Source: Planctomycetota bacterium
GTDB lineage: Bacteria; Planctomycetota; UBA1135; UBA2386
Assembly: GCA_016795295.1 (NCBI GenBank)
Contig: JAEUHP010000295.1
Coordinates: forward strand, 1-39,464
Direction of reading: 5' to 3'
DNA: 39,464 nucleotides
Position 1 is the first letter of the stretch; every line of letters begins with the position of its first letter. The notes beneath the pieces were generated by a model. The model made no database searches. It was not told the origin of the DNA and saw only the letters and a list, made by a program, of their open reading frames with translations. Shown one piece after another: positions 29,050-37,254 of this stretch. The translations under genes were made by a program, and so were the position numbers.

Positions 29050-29921
29050 CGGTGGTTCGGTGGGGTGACAGCCTCGAGGCAGCGCTGCAGGGCGGCGCGG
29101 ATCGCTGGGCGGGTTTCGCGCTCCAGGCGCTCTTGGACGAACGGCCGCAGGTCGGGGCGCTGCGCCGAGCCGAGTGCCAGCGCGAGGAGGCCCTCCGCGG
29201 CGGCCAGCCGCACGTGGTCGTCGCCGTGCTCGAGGCCACCGACCAGGCGGGCGGTGGTGCCGGCGGTCGGCGCTCGGCCGCACAGGCGCGCGGTGTCGCG
29301 CCACACGGCGCGGCCAGCGGCTTCTCGTTCGGTGGCGAGGTCCTGCAGCATGCGCGACAGTTCGGGGTTGGCCGCTCGTTCGGCGCCGAACGCGCGCTGC
29401 AGCGGCAGGTCGAGGAACGCCAGCTTCAGCAGCAGCTTGTTGGCCGCCGTGGTGTCGAACCCCGGTTGGCCGAGCGTGCGCACGAACAGGTCGCCGTCGC
29501 AGAGCGCGGCCTCCAGGTGCAGTACCACGTTGGTGCGCTGCACTTCGCCGTAGAGCCGCACCGTCAGCGGTCCGACGGGCAGGAAGTGCAGCGCGCGCAG
29601 CAGCATCGCCCGCTCCTCCAGGTCGCCGTGGTCGTAGAGGTCGATGTGTTCGCGGTCGTCCGCCGGCAGCGTCGCCAAGAGCCACGCGGCGAGCACGTCG
29701 CAGGTGCGGAAGGCCCCGCGGTCGATGGTGGCGGAGCCGACCTGGATCCTGCCGCTGCCGATCGGTTCGCGTCCGGCCCGGCGCGGCAGGCTGGGGAACA
29801 GCACCGGCAGCTGCTTGCGGTCGGCGGCGAGCACGCTCCGCAGCGGTTCGGCGAGGGCCTGCACGGCCGGGGGCAGGAGCGAGTGGAGAACGGCGCTGGT
29901 TTGGCCACCTGGAGCGGACAT
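29043..29921 (-). CDS. eboA: EboA-domain protein with HEAT-like C-terminal extension
   Basis: A 292-residue protein. The central part matches my recall of EboA: EERAMLLRALHFLP, QRTNVVLHLEAAL, NKLLLKLAFLDLPLQRAFG and RAANPELSRMLQDLATERE-AAGRAVW, with the RAN-x-EL-x-RM and ER-x-AAGR elements typical of the family. The last 70 residues or so (LVGGLEHGDDHVRLAAAEGL, then ETRPAIRAALQRCLEAV) look like one or two HEAT-type helical repeats not usual in EboA. No catalytic motif or membrane segment is visible. It is translated just ahead of the TatD-like eboB with a 7-nt overlap. An alternative ATG 15 nt upstream (29936) is possible. It is divergent from lgt. Confidence 0.72.
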   Translation of the reverse strand: MSAPGGQTSAVLHSLLPPAVQALAEPLRSVLAADRKQLPVLFPSLPRRAGREPIGSGRIQVGSATIDRGAFRTCDVLAAWLLATLPADDREHIDLYDHGDLEERAMLLRALHFLPVGPLTVRLYGEVQRTNVVLHLEAALCDGDLFVRTLGQPGFDTTAANKLLLKLAFLDLPLQRAFGAERAANPELSRMLQDLATEREAAGRAVWRDTARLCGRAPTAGTTARLVGGLEHGDDHVRLAAAEGLLALALGSAQRPDLRPFVQERLERETRPAIRAALQRCLEAVTPPNHRC

Positions 29922-30017
29922 CGGACCCGGCACCATAGCGCCAAGACCGCCCGCCGTCGCCCCTTCGCGCGGCAAGCCGAACTGGCGGCCGGCGCGGTGG
30001 GTGCCTACTGTCCGAGC

Positions 30018-31049
30018 ATGGACTTCCCTGGCTGGGATCCGGTGCTGTTCGAGATTCCCGGGCTGCCGATCGCGATCCGCTGGTACGGGCTGATGTACAT
30101 CGTCGGCTTCGTGGTCGGCCAGCATCTGCTGGTCCGGCTGGCCCGTGCCGGCACCTTGCGGGTGCCTCCGGCGGCCGCGCCCGACTTGGTGTTCTACTGC
30201 ATCTTCGGCGTGATGCTCGGGGGCCGCACCGGCTACGCGCTGTTCTACGACCATTCGCTGCTGCACCCGCTGGAGTTCCTGCAGGTCTGGCGCGGCGGGC
30301 TGGCCTTCCACGGCGGCCTGGCCGGGGTGGCGGTCGCCGCTTGGCTGTTCGCCAAGAAGCACCGCATCACCTGGCGGGAGGTCGGCGACGCCTGCGTGCT
30401 GGCCGGGACCCCCGGTGTGCTCGCGGTGCGCTGCGCGAACTTCATCAACGGCGAGCTCTACGGCCGGATCACCGCCGCGAGCACCCCGTTCGCCATGCAG
30501 TTTCCGACCGATCCGGTGGCCTTGCGTCTGCTCGGGGTGCCGGGTGCGCTCGGCATGCGCGAGCGCGAGCTGATGCTGCAAGCAGCCTTCGGCAAACGCA
30601 GTCTGGCGGAGGTGCAGGCGCAGGTGGGGCCGGTCGACGCCGACGGGCGCGCGATCGATTGGGCCGGTCTGAAGGAGCAGCTCGACTGGAACCGGGTCAA
30701 AGGGCTGGTCGATGCCTCCGGCCACGAATTGGTGCCGTTCCGGCATCCGTCCCAGATCTACGAAGGTCTGGGCGAGGGGCTGGTGCTCGGCTGCCTGCTC
30801 TGGGTGCTGCACCGCCTGCGGCGCAATCGCCCGCTGCCGAAAGGCACCCTGCTGGTGGTGTTCCTGCTCGGCTACGCCGGCATCCGCTGGTCCCTGGAGC
30901 GGGTTCGCCAGCCCGATGCCCAGTTCGGCCCGACCGGCGAGGTGTTTTTGGGCATGACCATGGGCCAGACGCTGAGTTCGGCCATGGTGGTGGGGGCACT
31001 CGCCGTGGTCGTGTGGTCCAAGGTGGCCGGCAAGGCCGGCCGCGGCTGA
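30018..31049 (+). CDS. lgt: Prolipoprotein diacylglyceryl transferase
   Basis: A 343-residue inner-membrane enzyme that transfers diacylglycerol to the lipobox Cys of prolipoproteins. Family features are clear: IAIRWYGLMYIVGF near the N terminus, GGRTGYALFYD, LAFHGGLAG with H98, and the signature AVRCANFINGELYGR with R138 and N141. HPSQIYEGLGEGLVLG and FGPTGEVFLGMTMGQ-like sequence lie near the end. Several membrane helices are evident. Compared with E. coli (about 291 residues) it has an extra segment of about 50 residues (roughly 185-235, charged, from MRERELMLQAAFG to WNRVKGLVDASG). The window also encodes a lipoprotein substrate candidate (21643-22047). Confidence 0.94.
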   Translation: MDFPGWDPVLFEIPGLPIAIRWYGLMYIVGFVVGQHLLVRLARAGTLRVPPAAAPDLVFYCIFGVMLGGRTGYALFYDHSLLHPLEFLQVWRGGLAFHGGLAGVAVAAWLFAKKHRITWREVGDACVLAGTPGVLAVRCANFINGELYGRITAASTPFAMQFPTDPVALRLLGVPGALGMRERELMLQAAFGKRSLAEVQAQVGPVDADGRAIDWAGLKEQLDWNRVKGLVDASGHELVPFRHPSQIYEGLGEGLVLGCLLWVLHRLRRNRPLPKGTLLVVFLLGYAGIRWSLERVRQPDAQFGPTGEVFLGMTMGQTLSSAMVVGALAVVVWSKVAGKAGRG

Positions 31050-31160
31050 CCCAGGCTGGTGGGGCGTGCCGGCGCGTGCGCGAACCTGCCGCGCCGGTTG
31101 CGGGTTGCGGCCCGCGGCCCGCTGCGCGACGATGCGCGGGCCCCTCGCCCACTCCGCCCG

Positions 31161-32321
31161 ATGCCCAAGAAGCTGCAGCGCAAGCTCCCCGCCCCGACCC
31201 AGTCCGCCGTCGCCGTGGCCTCCGCCGGCGGTGGGGCCAAGCCGCGCGAAGGCGGTGGCCTGTTCGCCTCGAAGAAGGTCACCCCGCGCGTGTTGGCCGA
31301 GTTCACCAGCCAGCTCGCGGTGCTGCTGAACGCCGGCATCCCGATCACCAAGAGCCTGCGCATCCTCGAGGGCCAGTTGCCGCCGGGGCCGATGAAGCGC
31401 ATCGCCGGCTCGCTGCTCGAGGACGTCGAGGGCGGCACGTCGCTGTCCGAGGCGATGCAGAAGCACGAACTGGTGTTCGACGCGCTCTACACCAACATGG
31501 TGCGCGCCGGCGAAGCCGGTGGTGTGCAGGAAGAGATCCTGAACCGCTTGTCCGGGTTCTTGGCGCAGAGCGAGTCGATCAAGTCGCGGGTCAAGGGGGC
31601 GCTGGCCTATCCGGCCGCGATCCTGACCGTGGCGGGCGGCGTGCTGATGTTGGTGTTCGCGTTCGTGATCCCGAAGTTCAAGTCGGTGTTCGAGAGCATG
31701 GGGCAGAAGGGCTCGCTGCACTGGACCACCGAGACGGTGATCGCGATCGGCGAGCACATGCAGGTCTGGTGGTGGAGCTACCTGCTGGCGGTGGTGCTGC
31801 TGATCGCGTTGCACCGCCTGCTGCTGGCGCGCGTGTTCGGCTACCGCTCGTTCATGCACAAGGTCGCGCTGAAGATGCCGTTGTTCGGCACGTTGGTGCA
31901 CAAGAGTCTGGTGGCGCGCTTCGCCCGCACCTTCGGCACCTTGATCCAGAGCGGTGTGCCGCACCTCGAGGCGCTCGACATCCTGGAGGCGTCGACGCGC
32001 AACGTGCACATGAAGAGCGCGGTCTCGAGGGTGCAGAGTTCGATCCGCGAAGGTGCTGGTTTCGCCGTGCCGATGGGCGAGAGCCGGATGTTCGACGACA
32101 TCGTGGTGAACATGGTCGACGTCGGCGAGCAGACCGGCGAACTGGACCGCATGCTGGCCAAGGTCGCCGACCGCTACGAGGGCGAGGTCGACCGCACGGT
32201 CGAGACCACCTTCAAGCTGATCGAGCCGATCATCCTGGTGGTGATGGCGGTGGCGGTCGGCTTCATCGTGTTCGCGCTGTTCATGCCGCTCCTGACCATG
32301 ATGCAGACGCTGCGGAAGTGA
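31161..32321 (+). CDS. Type II secretion / type IV pilus inner-membrane protein (GspF/PilC family)
   Basis: A 386-residue polytopic platform protein with two T2SSF domains. The first is around FTSQLAVLLNAGIPITKSLR to RVKGALAYPAAILTVAGGVL. The second is around VARFARTFGTLIQSGVPHLE to VDRTVETTFKLIEPIILVVM. Three membrane segments are seen: after the first domain, in the middle (WWWSYLLAVVLLIALHRLLL), and at the C terminus (VVMAVAVGFIVFALFMPLL). It anchors the pseudopilus or pilus assembly ATPase at the inner membrane. The N-terminal 35 residues are a Lys/Ala-rich leader. No GspE or pilin gene is adjacent, so secretion and pilus roles cannot be separated. The sensor kinase gene starts 4 nt downstream. 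Confidence 0.9.
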   Translation: MPKKLQRKLPAPTQSAVAVASAGGGAKPREGGGLFASKKVTPRVLAEFTSQLAVLLNAGIPITKSLRILEGQLPPGPMKRIAGSLLEDVEGGTSLSEAMQKHELVFDALYTNMVRAGEAGGVQEEILNRLSGFLAQSESIKSRVKGALAYPAAILTVAGGVLMLVFAFVIPKFKSVFESMGQKGSLHWTTETVIAIGEHMQVWWWSYLLAVVLLIALHRLLLARVFGYRSFMHKVALKMPLFGTLVHKSLVARFARTFGTLIQSGVPHLEALDILEASTRNVHMKSAVSRVQSSIREGAGFAVPMGESRMFDDIVVNMVDVGEQTGELDRMLAKVADRYEGEVDRTVETTFKLIEPIILVVMAVAVGFIVFALFMPLLTMMQTLRK

Positions 32322-32325
32322 CGCC

Positions 32326-33795
32326 GTGTCGCTCGCCTGGCGCATCCTGTTGCTGGCGCTGCTGCTGAACGTGCTGGTGGTCGGCGGCGTGCAGATGTTC
32401 GCCTACCGCAGCCAGGACGAGTGGTACCGGCAGGAGGTGCAGCGGCAGTCCGAGCGCACGCTCGGCACCTTCAGCGAACTGCAGCGGGTCTACTCGCCCG
32501 AGCGGGTCAGCGACGCCGGCCAGGTCCGCCTGCTGATCGCCGCGGCGACGATCCGCCAGCAATACGACGACGTGATCGTGAGCAGCGGCCGGCCGTCGTT
32601 CGAGGCCCAGGTCTACCTGAATCCACGGGGTGCGGTGCACCGCGACCCGGACGCGTTCCCGATGCCGCAGATCCTCGACGGCATGGAACGTTCGCGCGAG
32701 GTCGACGGCCTGCTGCCGGTGGCGGGCGGCTTCTGCCACACGCTGCGCCAGGGCGAACGCATCGCCGGCTACCTGTGGTTCCTGCCCAAGCACCAGCCGG
32801 CCCTGCCGGCGAGTCTGCCGTTCTGGACCGCAGTGCTGGCGATCACCATCGGCACCTCGCTGTTCGGGCTGTTGTTGTTCTGGGCCACCTCGCGCACGCT
32901 CGGCGCGCCGCTGAGAGCGCTCGGGCAGGCTGCGACCGCGGTGGCCTCCGGCAGCTACGGCGTGCGCCTGGCACCGCAGCTCGGCCGGGGGGAACTGCAG
33001 CCGGTGGTGGCGGCGTTCAACCACATGGCGGCCGAGGTCGAGAACCACACCGCGACGCTGGAGCGCGCCGTGCGCGAAGCCGTGGAGCAGGCCAAACAGA
33101 AGGAGCGCGCCCTGGTGCAGAGTTCGCGCCTGGCGTCGATCGGCACCCTGGCCGCGGGTGTGGCCCACGAGATCAACAACCCGATCGGCGGCATGCAGAA
33201 CGCCGTGAACCGGCTGTTGCAGAACCCCGACCTGCAGGAGCGGCAACGCACCTACCTGCAGTTGGTGCAGGACGGTCTGCAGCGGGTCGCGCGCACCGCG
33301 CGGCGGCTCTTGGACTTCTCGCCGCGCAAGGCGGCTTCCGGTACCTTCGCCTTGGCTGCGGCGTTCGACGGCGCGCGCGGTCTGGTCGAACACCGCTTGC
33401 AGCGGCAGGGCGTGCACCTGCACGTGCACTGGGCCGAAGGCCTGCCGGCGGTGCGCGGCGACGCCCACGAGATCCAGCAGGTGCTGCTCAACCTGCTGTT
33501 GAACGCGCTGGACGCACTCGAGGCCAAGGGCCACGGTGGTGCGATCGAAGTGCACGCCGAAGCCACCGCCGGCCGGGTCCGCCTCGATTTCGCCGACGAC
33601 GGGCCCGGCATGGATCCCGCCCTGGTGCCGCGCGTGTTCGATCCGTTCTTCACCAAGAAGGAGCGGCCGGACGCCAGCGGCCTCGGGCTGTTCATCTGCT
33701 ACTCGATCGTGCAGAACCACGGCGGCGAGATCTCGGTCGAGAGCGACCTCGGCCGCGGGTTCCGCGTGCGCATGCTGCTGCCGGCGGCCGAGTGA
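32326..33795 (+). CDS. Membrane sensor histidine kinase
   Basis: A 489-residue sensor kinase. TM1 is about 6-26 (ILLLALLLNVLVVGGVQMF). An extracytoplasmic sensor (about 27-163) has no recognisable family. TM2 is about 165-187 (FWTAVLAITIGTSLFGLLLF). A HAMP domain and coiled coil (to about 270) precede HisKA with H281 in GVAHEINNP. The catalytic domain has the N box (NLLLNALDAL), DDGPGMDP, FDPFFTKK and GLGLFICYSIV. The AHEINNP type and this domain order resemble NtrB/AtoS-like kinases. GTG 32326 lies 4 nt after the GspF-family gene, so co-transcription is likely. No cognate response regulator is adjacent. Confidence 0.92.
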   Translation: MSLAWRILLLALLLNVLVVGGVQMFAYRSQDEWYRQEVQRQSERTLGTFSELQRVYSPERVSDAGQVRLLIAAATIRQQYDDVIVSSGRPSFEAQVYLNPRGAVHRDPDAFPMPQILDGMERSREVDGLLPVAGGFCHTLRQGERIAGYLWFLPKHQPALPASLPFWTAVLAITIGTSLFGLLLFWATSRTLGAPLRALGQAATAVASGSYGVRLAPQLGRGELQPVVAAFNHMAAEVENHTATLERAVREAVEQAKQKERALVQSSRLASIGTLAAGVAHEINNPIGGMQNAVNRLLQNPDLQERQRTYLQLVQDGLQRVARTARRLLDFSPRKAASGTFALAAAFDGARGLVEHRLQRQGVHLHVHWAEGLPAVRGDAHEIQQVLLNLLLNALDALEAKGHGGAIEVHAEATAGRVRLDFADDGPGMDPALVPRVFDPFFTKKERPDASGLGLFICYSIVQNHGGEISVESDLGRGFRVRMLLPAAE

Positions 33796-33818
33796 GTGCA
33801 GGGTGGCTGTGCGGCCTT

Positions 33819-33886
33819 CCCCGCGTGCGTGATGCCCCCGCGTGCGTCAGGCCCCCGCGTGCGTGATGCCCCCGCGTGCGTCAGGC
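33819..33886. repeat. Four tandem 17-bp units of two alternating types
   Basis: CCCCGCGTGCGTGATGC (A) and CCCCGCGTGCGTCAGGC (B) alternate as A-B-A-B, giving a 34-bp period repeated twice. It lies between the convergent kinase and GGDEF genes. The last B unit supplies the GGDEF stop codon and the codon before it (GCC TGA on the minus strand), so the array has touched the coding end. Confidence 0.9.
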
Positions 33887-34873
33887 CTTTCCCTGCAGCT
33901 CGGACTCTTGCCCCGAATAGAGCCACACCTGGTTCTTGCCACGGCGCTTGGCTTCGTGCAGGGCACGGTTCGCATTGCGCCGCAGGTGGTCGACGGTGCT
34001 CGCGGTGCGGCCGTCGTAGCTCTCCACGCCGATCGACACGGTGACCTGGCGTTGGAAGGTGCCGCTCTGCACCACCATGCCGGAGATGCGCTGGCGGATG
34101 CGCAGGGCGGTCTGCACCGCCTCCGCCGAAGTGGTCATCGGCAGCAGCACACCGAACTCGTCGCCGCCGAAGCGCGCCGCGAAGTCGGTCTCGCGCACGT
34201 TGGTCTTCAGCGCGTCCGCGACCCGGCGCAGCACTTCGTCGCCGAACGCGTACTCGGTGCTGTCGTTGACGCTCTTGAAGTTGTCGACGTCGATCAGCAG
34301 CAGCGACAGCGGGTGCTGGTGGCGCTGGGCGCGCTTCCACTCGAGGCCGAGCAGGCGCTTGAAGTACAGCTCGGACATCAGGCCGGTCTTGAAGTCGACG
34401 CTGACCTGGCTCTCCAGCTTCTGGGTGCGCGCCTGCAGCGAACGGAACGCCGCGCGCGCCGCCAGCGCGTTCTCCACGCGCTGCACGCACTCGGCCGCCT
34501 GGAACGGCTTCAGCACGAACGACTGGAACGGCACGCGCAGGCTGCGCGCGTCGGCCAGGGCGCCGAGGTCGTCGACCAGCAAGATCACCGGCACCGGATC
34601 GTCGTCCTTCTGCAGGGCTTCGAGCAGCTCGAGTTCGACACCGCCGGCGCACAGGACCAGCGGGTTCAGCACCACCACGTCGGGCCGCGACTGCAGCATC
34701 AGGCGGTGGCTCTGCGCCAGCGAGTCGGCGAGGTGCACTTCGAGTCCGCCCCGCGCCAGCGAACCACACAGTTCGCCGAGGTCGTCGCGGTTGTGGTTCA
34801 TCACCAGCACGGCGCCCGTGGACGGGTGCTGGCTGGCGGTCTTGTGGGCAGGGAGTTGCTGGCCTTCGGCCAT
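33881..34873 (-). CDS. Diguanylate cyclase (GGDEF) with pseudo-receiver domain
   Basis: A 330-residue protein. The N-terminal part (about 20-145) is a receiver-like fold whose phospho-acceptor position reads Asn (PDVVVLNPLVLCAGG) and whose acidic pocket is altered (VMNHNRDD); the conserved Lys is kept (FVLKPF). The C-terminal cyclase has intact GGDEF at 236-240, with an I-site RETD five residues before it, so c-di-GMP synthesis with product inhibition is expected. DVDNFKSVND and VTVSIGVESY are further landmarks. ATG 34873 is preferred. An ATG at 35035 has a better Shine-Dalgarno (GGAG, 8 nt), but the added 54 codons show clearly poorer third-position G/C bias. The tail ends inside the 17-bp repeats. 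Confidence 0.9.
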   Translation of the reverse strand: MAEGQQLPAHKTASQHPSTGAVLVMNHNRDDLGELCGSLARGGLEVHLADSLAQSHRLMLQSRPDVVVLNPLVLCAGGVELELLEALQKDDDPVPVILLVDDLGALADARSLRVPFQSFVLKPFQAAECVQRVENALAARAAFRSLQARTQKLESQVSVDFKTGLMSELYFKRLLGLEWKRAQRHQHPLSLLLIDVDNFKSVNDSTEYAFGDEVLRRVADALKTNVRETDFAARFGGDEFGVLLPMTTSAEAVQTALRIRQRISGMVVQSGTFQRQVTVSIGVESYDGRTASTVDHLRRNANRALHEAKRRGKNQVWLYSGQESELQGKA

Positions 34874-35388
34874 CGCCGCATTGTCGGCCCTGGGGGGCGG
34901 GCCGGCAAATGGGACGGGCGGGCGAGGGGTGGTTTCCACGGGAAGCACGATGCGCAGGGGCGGAAGACGGCCGTCGTGACGCGAGTCCGCTGCTCGCGAG
35001 CGAAGGTGACGGCCCTGGAACGGGATTGGCAGCATAACGCATGCTCCGCGGTTGGGAAGTGGCCTCCCCACGGGGGCTTGGCGCGATCTTGTTCGGGACT
35101 GGGCTCTAGTGCGTAGTTGGGTGGAGAGGGGGATCTGGGATGCCGGCCCGACCGCGGGACGGCTGCAGCAACCAGGATCGCCGGTCCCGCACAAAACTCC
35201 GCAACCCGGAGCCGCGGCACGCCGCCGTGCTGCCCCGAGCCGCCGACGCGAGCAAGTCCGCCGCGGCACTGCCCAGGCGACGCTGCCGCGGGCTGGATGG
35301 TGCGCATCTCGCCCGCAGCCGTTCGCCGCGTTGCAGCGGCCCCCGAGAGATCCTGAGCGGTGCGGCCCGCAACCGAGGGCGGGACCGC
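34874..35388. other. Gap between the GGDEF gene and mgtE
   Basis: About 515 bases without a convincing gene. Open frames of 79-88 codons on both strands are Arg/Pro-rich and lack family features. A possible alternative start for the GGDEF gene is at 35035, with GGAG upstream. A strong hairpin (35354-35391) closes the region at the mgtE stop. The rest probably holds the GGDEF promoter, which I cannot place. Confidence 0.5.
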
Positions 35389-35391
35389 TCA
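35354..35391 (-). terminator. Hairpin overlapping the mgtE stop codon
   Basis: TGAGCGGT and ACCGCTCA (8 bp) enclose a second 5-bp stem (CCCGC/GCGGG) with an 8-nt loop and a 4-nt bulge. The mgtE TGA lies in one arm. No T-tract follows on the minus strand. It is a likely terminator or 3'-end structure for mgtE. Confidence 0.5.
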
Positions 35392-36762
35392 GAGCAGCAG
35401 GGTCACCAGCAGCAGGAAGATCGCCGCGCCGGTCAGATCGGTGAGCGCCGTCACTGCCGGGGTGCTGATCAAGGCCGGGTCGATGCGCAGCCAGCGCACC
35501 AGGTTGGGCACCAGAGCGCCGAGGGCCGCCGCGAACACCACGTCGGCCGCCATCGCCGCGGCGATCACCAGCGCGGTGCGGGAGGTGCTGGCGAAGTCGA
35601 GTTCGCCGTCGCCCTTCAGCACCTGCAAGAGCAACGCGTTGCCGAACGCGATCGCGCCGAGCACCAGGCTGAGGCCCAGGCTCACCAGCACTTCCTTGCG
35701 CAGCAGGACGCGCAGCGGCGAACTGGTCTGGGTGGTGAGGCTGCGGATCACCAGGGTGCTTGCCTGGCTGCCGACCATGCCGCCGATCGCCATCACCATC
35801 GGCATGGTTGCGACCAGCAGCACCTGGCCGTGCAGCATGCGTTCGAAGCCCTGGATCACCGCGGCGGTCAGCAGCCAGAAGATCGCCAGCAAGCTGATCA
35901 CGGGGGCTCGGCGCTGCAGTTGGCGCAGCACCGGCTCTTCGTGGTAGTCGTCGCCGGCACTCTCACCGGTGACGCCGGCCATCTTCTCGAAGTCCTCGCG
36001 CGCCTCTTCTTCGACGATGTCGACGGCGTCGTCGTGGGTGACGATGCCGACCAGGCGGCCGCTGGCGTCGACCACGGGCAGGGCGATCAGGTCGTAGTCG
36101 CGGATGATGCGCGCCGCCTCTTCCTGGTCCGCTTCGGCCGAGATCGACACCAGGTCGGTTTTCATGATCTCGCCGACCGGTTGGTGTTCGTCGGCGAGGA
36201 TCAGGTCGCGCAGCGAGACGAAGCCGAGCAGGGTGCCGGCGCGATCCAGGACGTAACTGTAGTAAATGGTCTCGCGGCTCGGGGCCTGCTTGCGCAGTTC
36301 GGCGATCGCCGCGCGGGCGGTGAGCAGGGGGTTGAGGACCGCGTAGTCGGTCGACAAGAACGAGCCGACCTGGTCGTCGCGGAAGGTGCCACGCCGGCGC
36401 AGGTCCTCGCGGGCGGCGTTCGGCAGCAGGGGGATCAGGCGGTCGCGCACGCGCTCTTCGAGGCGGTCGAGGAACTCGGCGCGGTCGTCGCTGAGCATCG
36501 ACTGCAGGACGGTTTTGACGCGTTCGCGGCCGGCCCCGGCGACGTAGGCCTCCTGGACCTCGGGCTCGAGGTAGCCGAACACGTCGCGTTCGAAGTCGGT
36601 CGGGAGGAGGGTGAGGATGGAGGTGACTTCGTCGATGGTGAGCGCGCTGAGGATGGCGGCGGCGTCCGAGGGGTGCATGTCCAGCAGCACCGCGAGCAGA
36701 TCCTGGTGGTGGCCTGCTTCGAGCAGTTCGCGCACCTCGGGGATCAGCAAGTGGAAGCGCAT
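35389..36762 (-). CDS. mgtE: Magnesium transporter MgtE
   Basis: A 457-residue Mg2+ channel/transporter. The N-terminal helical domain (about 5-130) shows LLAVLLDMHPSDAAAILSAL and LLPTDFERDVFGYLEPEVQ. A CBS pair follows (about 140-265, SYVLDRAGTLLGFVSLRDLI and ALPVVDASGRLVGIVTHDDA), then the connecting helix and five membrane helices with MPMVMAIGGMVGSQASTLVI and TPAVTALTDLTGAAIFLLLV. The Asp in TALTDLTG matches the pore-lining acidic residue of the family. The protein gates by Mg2+ binding to the N and CBS domains. ATG 36762 is chosen; the 34-residue upstream extension is Pro/Arg-rich and unlikely. No Mg2+ riboswitch was recognised upstream. Confidence 0.95.
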   Translation of the reverse strand: MRFHLLIPEVRELLEAGHHQDLLAVLLDMHPSDAAAILSALTIDEVTSILTLLPTDFERDVFGYLEPEVQEAYVAGAGRERVKTVLQSMLSDDRAEFLDRLEERVRDRLIPLLPNAAREDLRRRGTFRDDQVGSFLSTDYAVLNPLLTARAAIAELRKQAPSRETIYYSYVLDRAGTLLGFVSLRDLILADEHQPVGEIMKTDLVSISAEADQEEAARIIRDYDLIALPVVDASGRLVGIVTHDDAVDIVEEEAREDFEKMAGVTGESAGDDYHEEPVLRQLQRRAPVISLLAIFWLLTAAVIQGFERMLHGQVLLVATMPMVMAIGGMVGSQASTLVIRSLTTQTSSPLRVLLRKEVLVSLGLSLVLGAIAFGNALLLQVLKGDGELDFASTSRTALVIAAAMAADVVFAAALGALVPNLVRWLRIDPALISTPAVTALTDLTGAAIFLLLVTLLL

Positions 36763-37073
36763 GCGCGGGTGCGGGGCGGGGGGGCTGCTGGGGGGCTGGT
36801 GCGCGGGTGCGCGGGTGCGGGTGGGAGCGCGGCGGAGGTTAGCCGCGCGGTGGTGCGGGCGCACGGTTGGTGGCTGGCAACGGGTGCGGGGGCGCGGTGT
36901 TGCGGGGAGTTGGGGAAAGTGGCGGAGGTGGGGTCAGGGGTGGCGTGGGGTCGGGGTTGGGGTCTGGGTTGGGCGCGAAATTGGGTGTTCGGCTTGACGG
37001 GGTTGGGGTGGGGGGCTACCGTCTTCGCCTCGACAACGGTCGGCCGCTTCGGTGGCTGGCCTTGGCGCCCGGT
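36763..37073. other. G-rich gap between mgtE and tRNA-Pro
   Basis: About 310 bases with no gene. The plus strand is very G-rich, including a run that fits a four-tract G-quadruplex pattern at 36767-36795 (tracts of 3, 4, 7 and 6 G). More G runs lie at 36911-37015. The mgtE promoter must be here but is not recognisable. The tRNA promoter candidate is at the right end. Confidence 0.55.
36994..37022 (+). promoter_or_regulatory. Sigma70-type promoter candidate for tRNA-Pro
   Basis: TTGACG (36994-36999) and TACCGT (37017-37022) are separated by 17 bp. This would start transcription near 37029, about 45 nt before the tRNA. It is the clearest sigma70-like pair I noticed in the window. Confidence 0.55.
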
Positions 37074-37150
<77 letters not shown>

Positions 37151-37223
37151 GTTTCATCCCGTTGCGGTTGAATGACTTCGGGCACTTCGTCGAACGCGGC
37201 GAACGATCCTTCAACCCTGTTAC

Positions 37224-37241
37224 TGCTGTACGAGTACAGCA
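37224..37241. promoter_or_regulatory. 18-bp palindrome before the integrase gene
   Basis: TGCTGTACGAGTACAGCA has perfect 8-bp arms around a 2-bp centre. It ends 13 nt before the integrase ATG, just ahead of the GAGGA ribosome site (37246-37250). It is well placed as an operator or as a binding site for a directionality factor. Confidence 0.55.
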
Positions 37242-37254
37242 AAACGAGGAACGA

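Noticed and set aside
35106..35372. Small open frames in the gap between the GGDEF gene and mgtE
   Set aside because: They are Arg/Ser/Pro-rich with no ribosome site or family features, as expected for random GC-rich sequence.
37224..37241. A canonical LexA (SOS) box before the integrase
   Set aside because: The spacing is CTGT-N6-ACAG rather than N8, so it is kept only as a palindrome of unknown partner.
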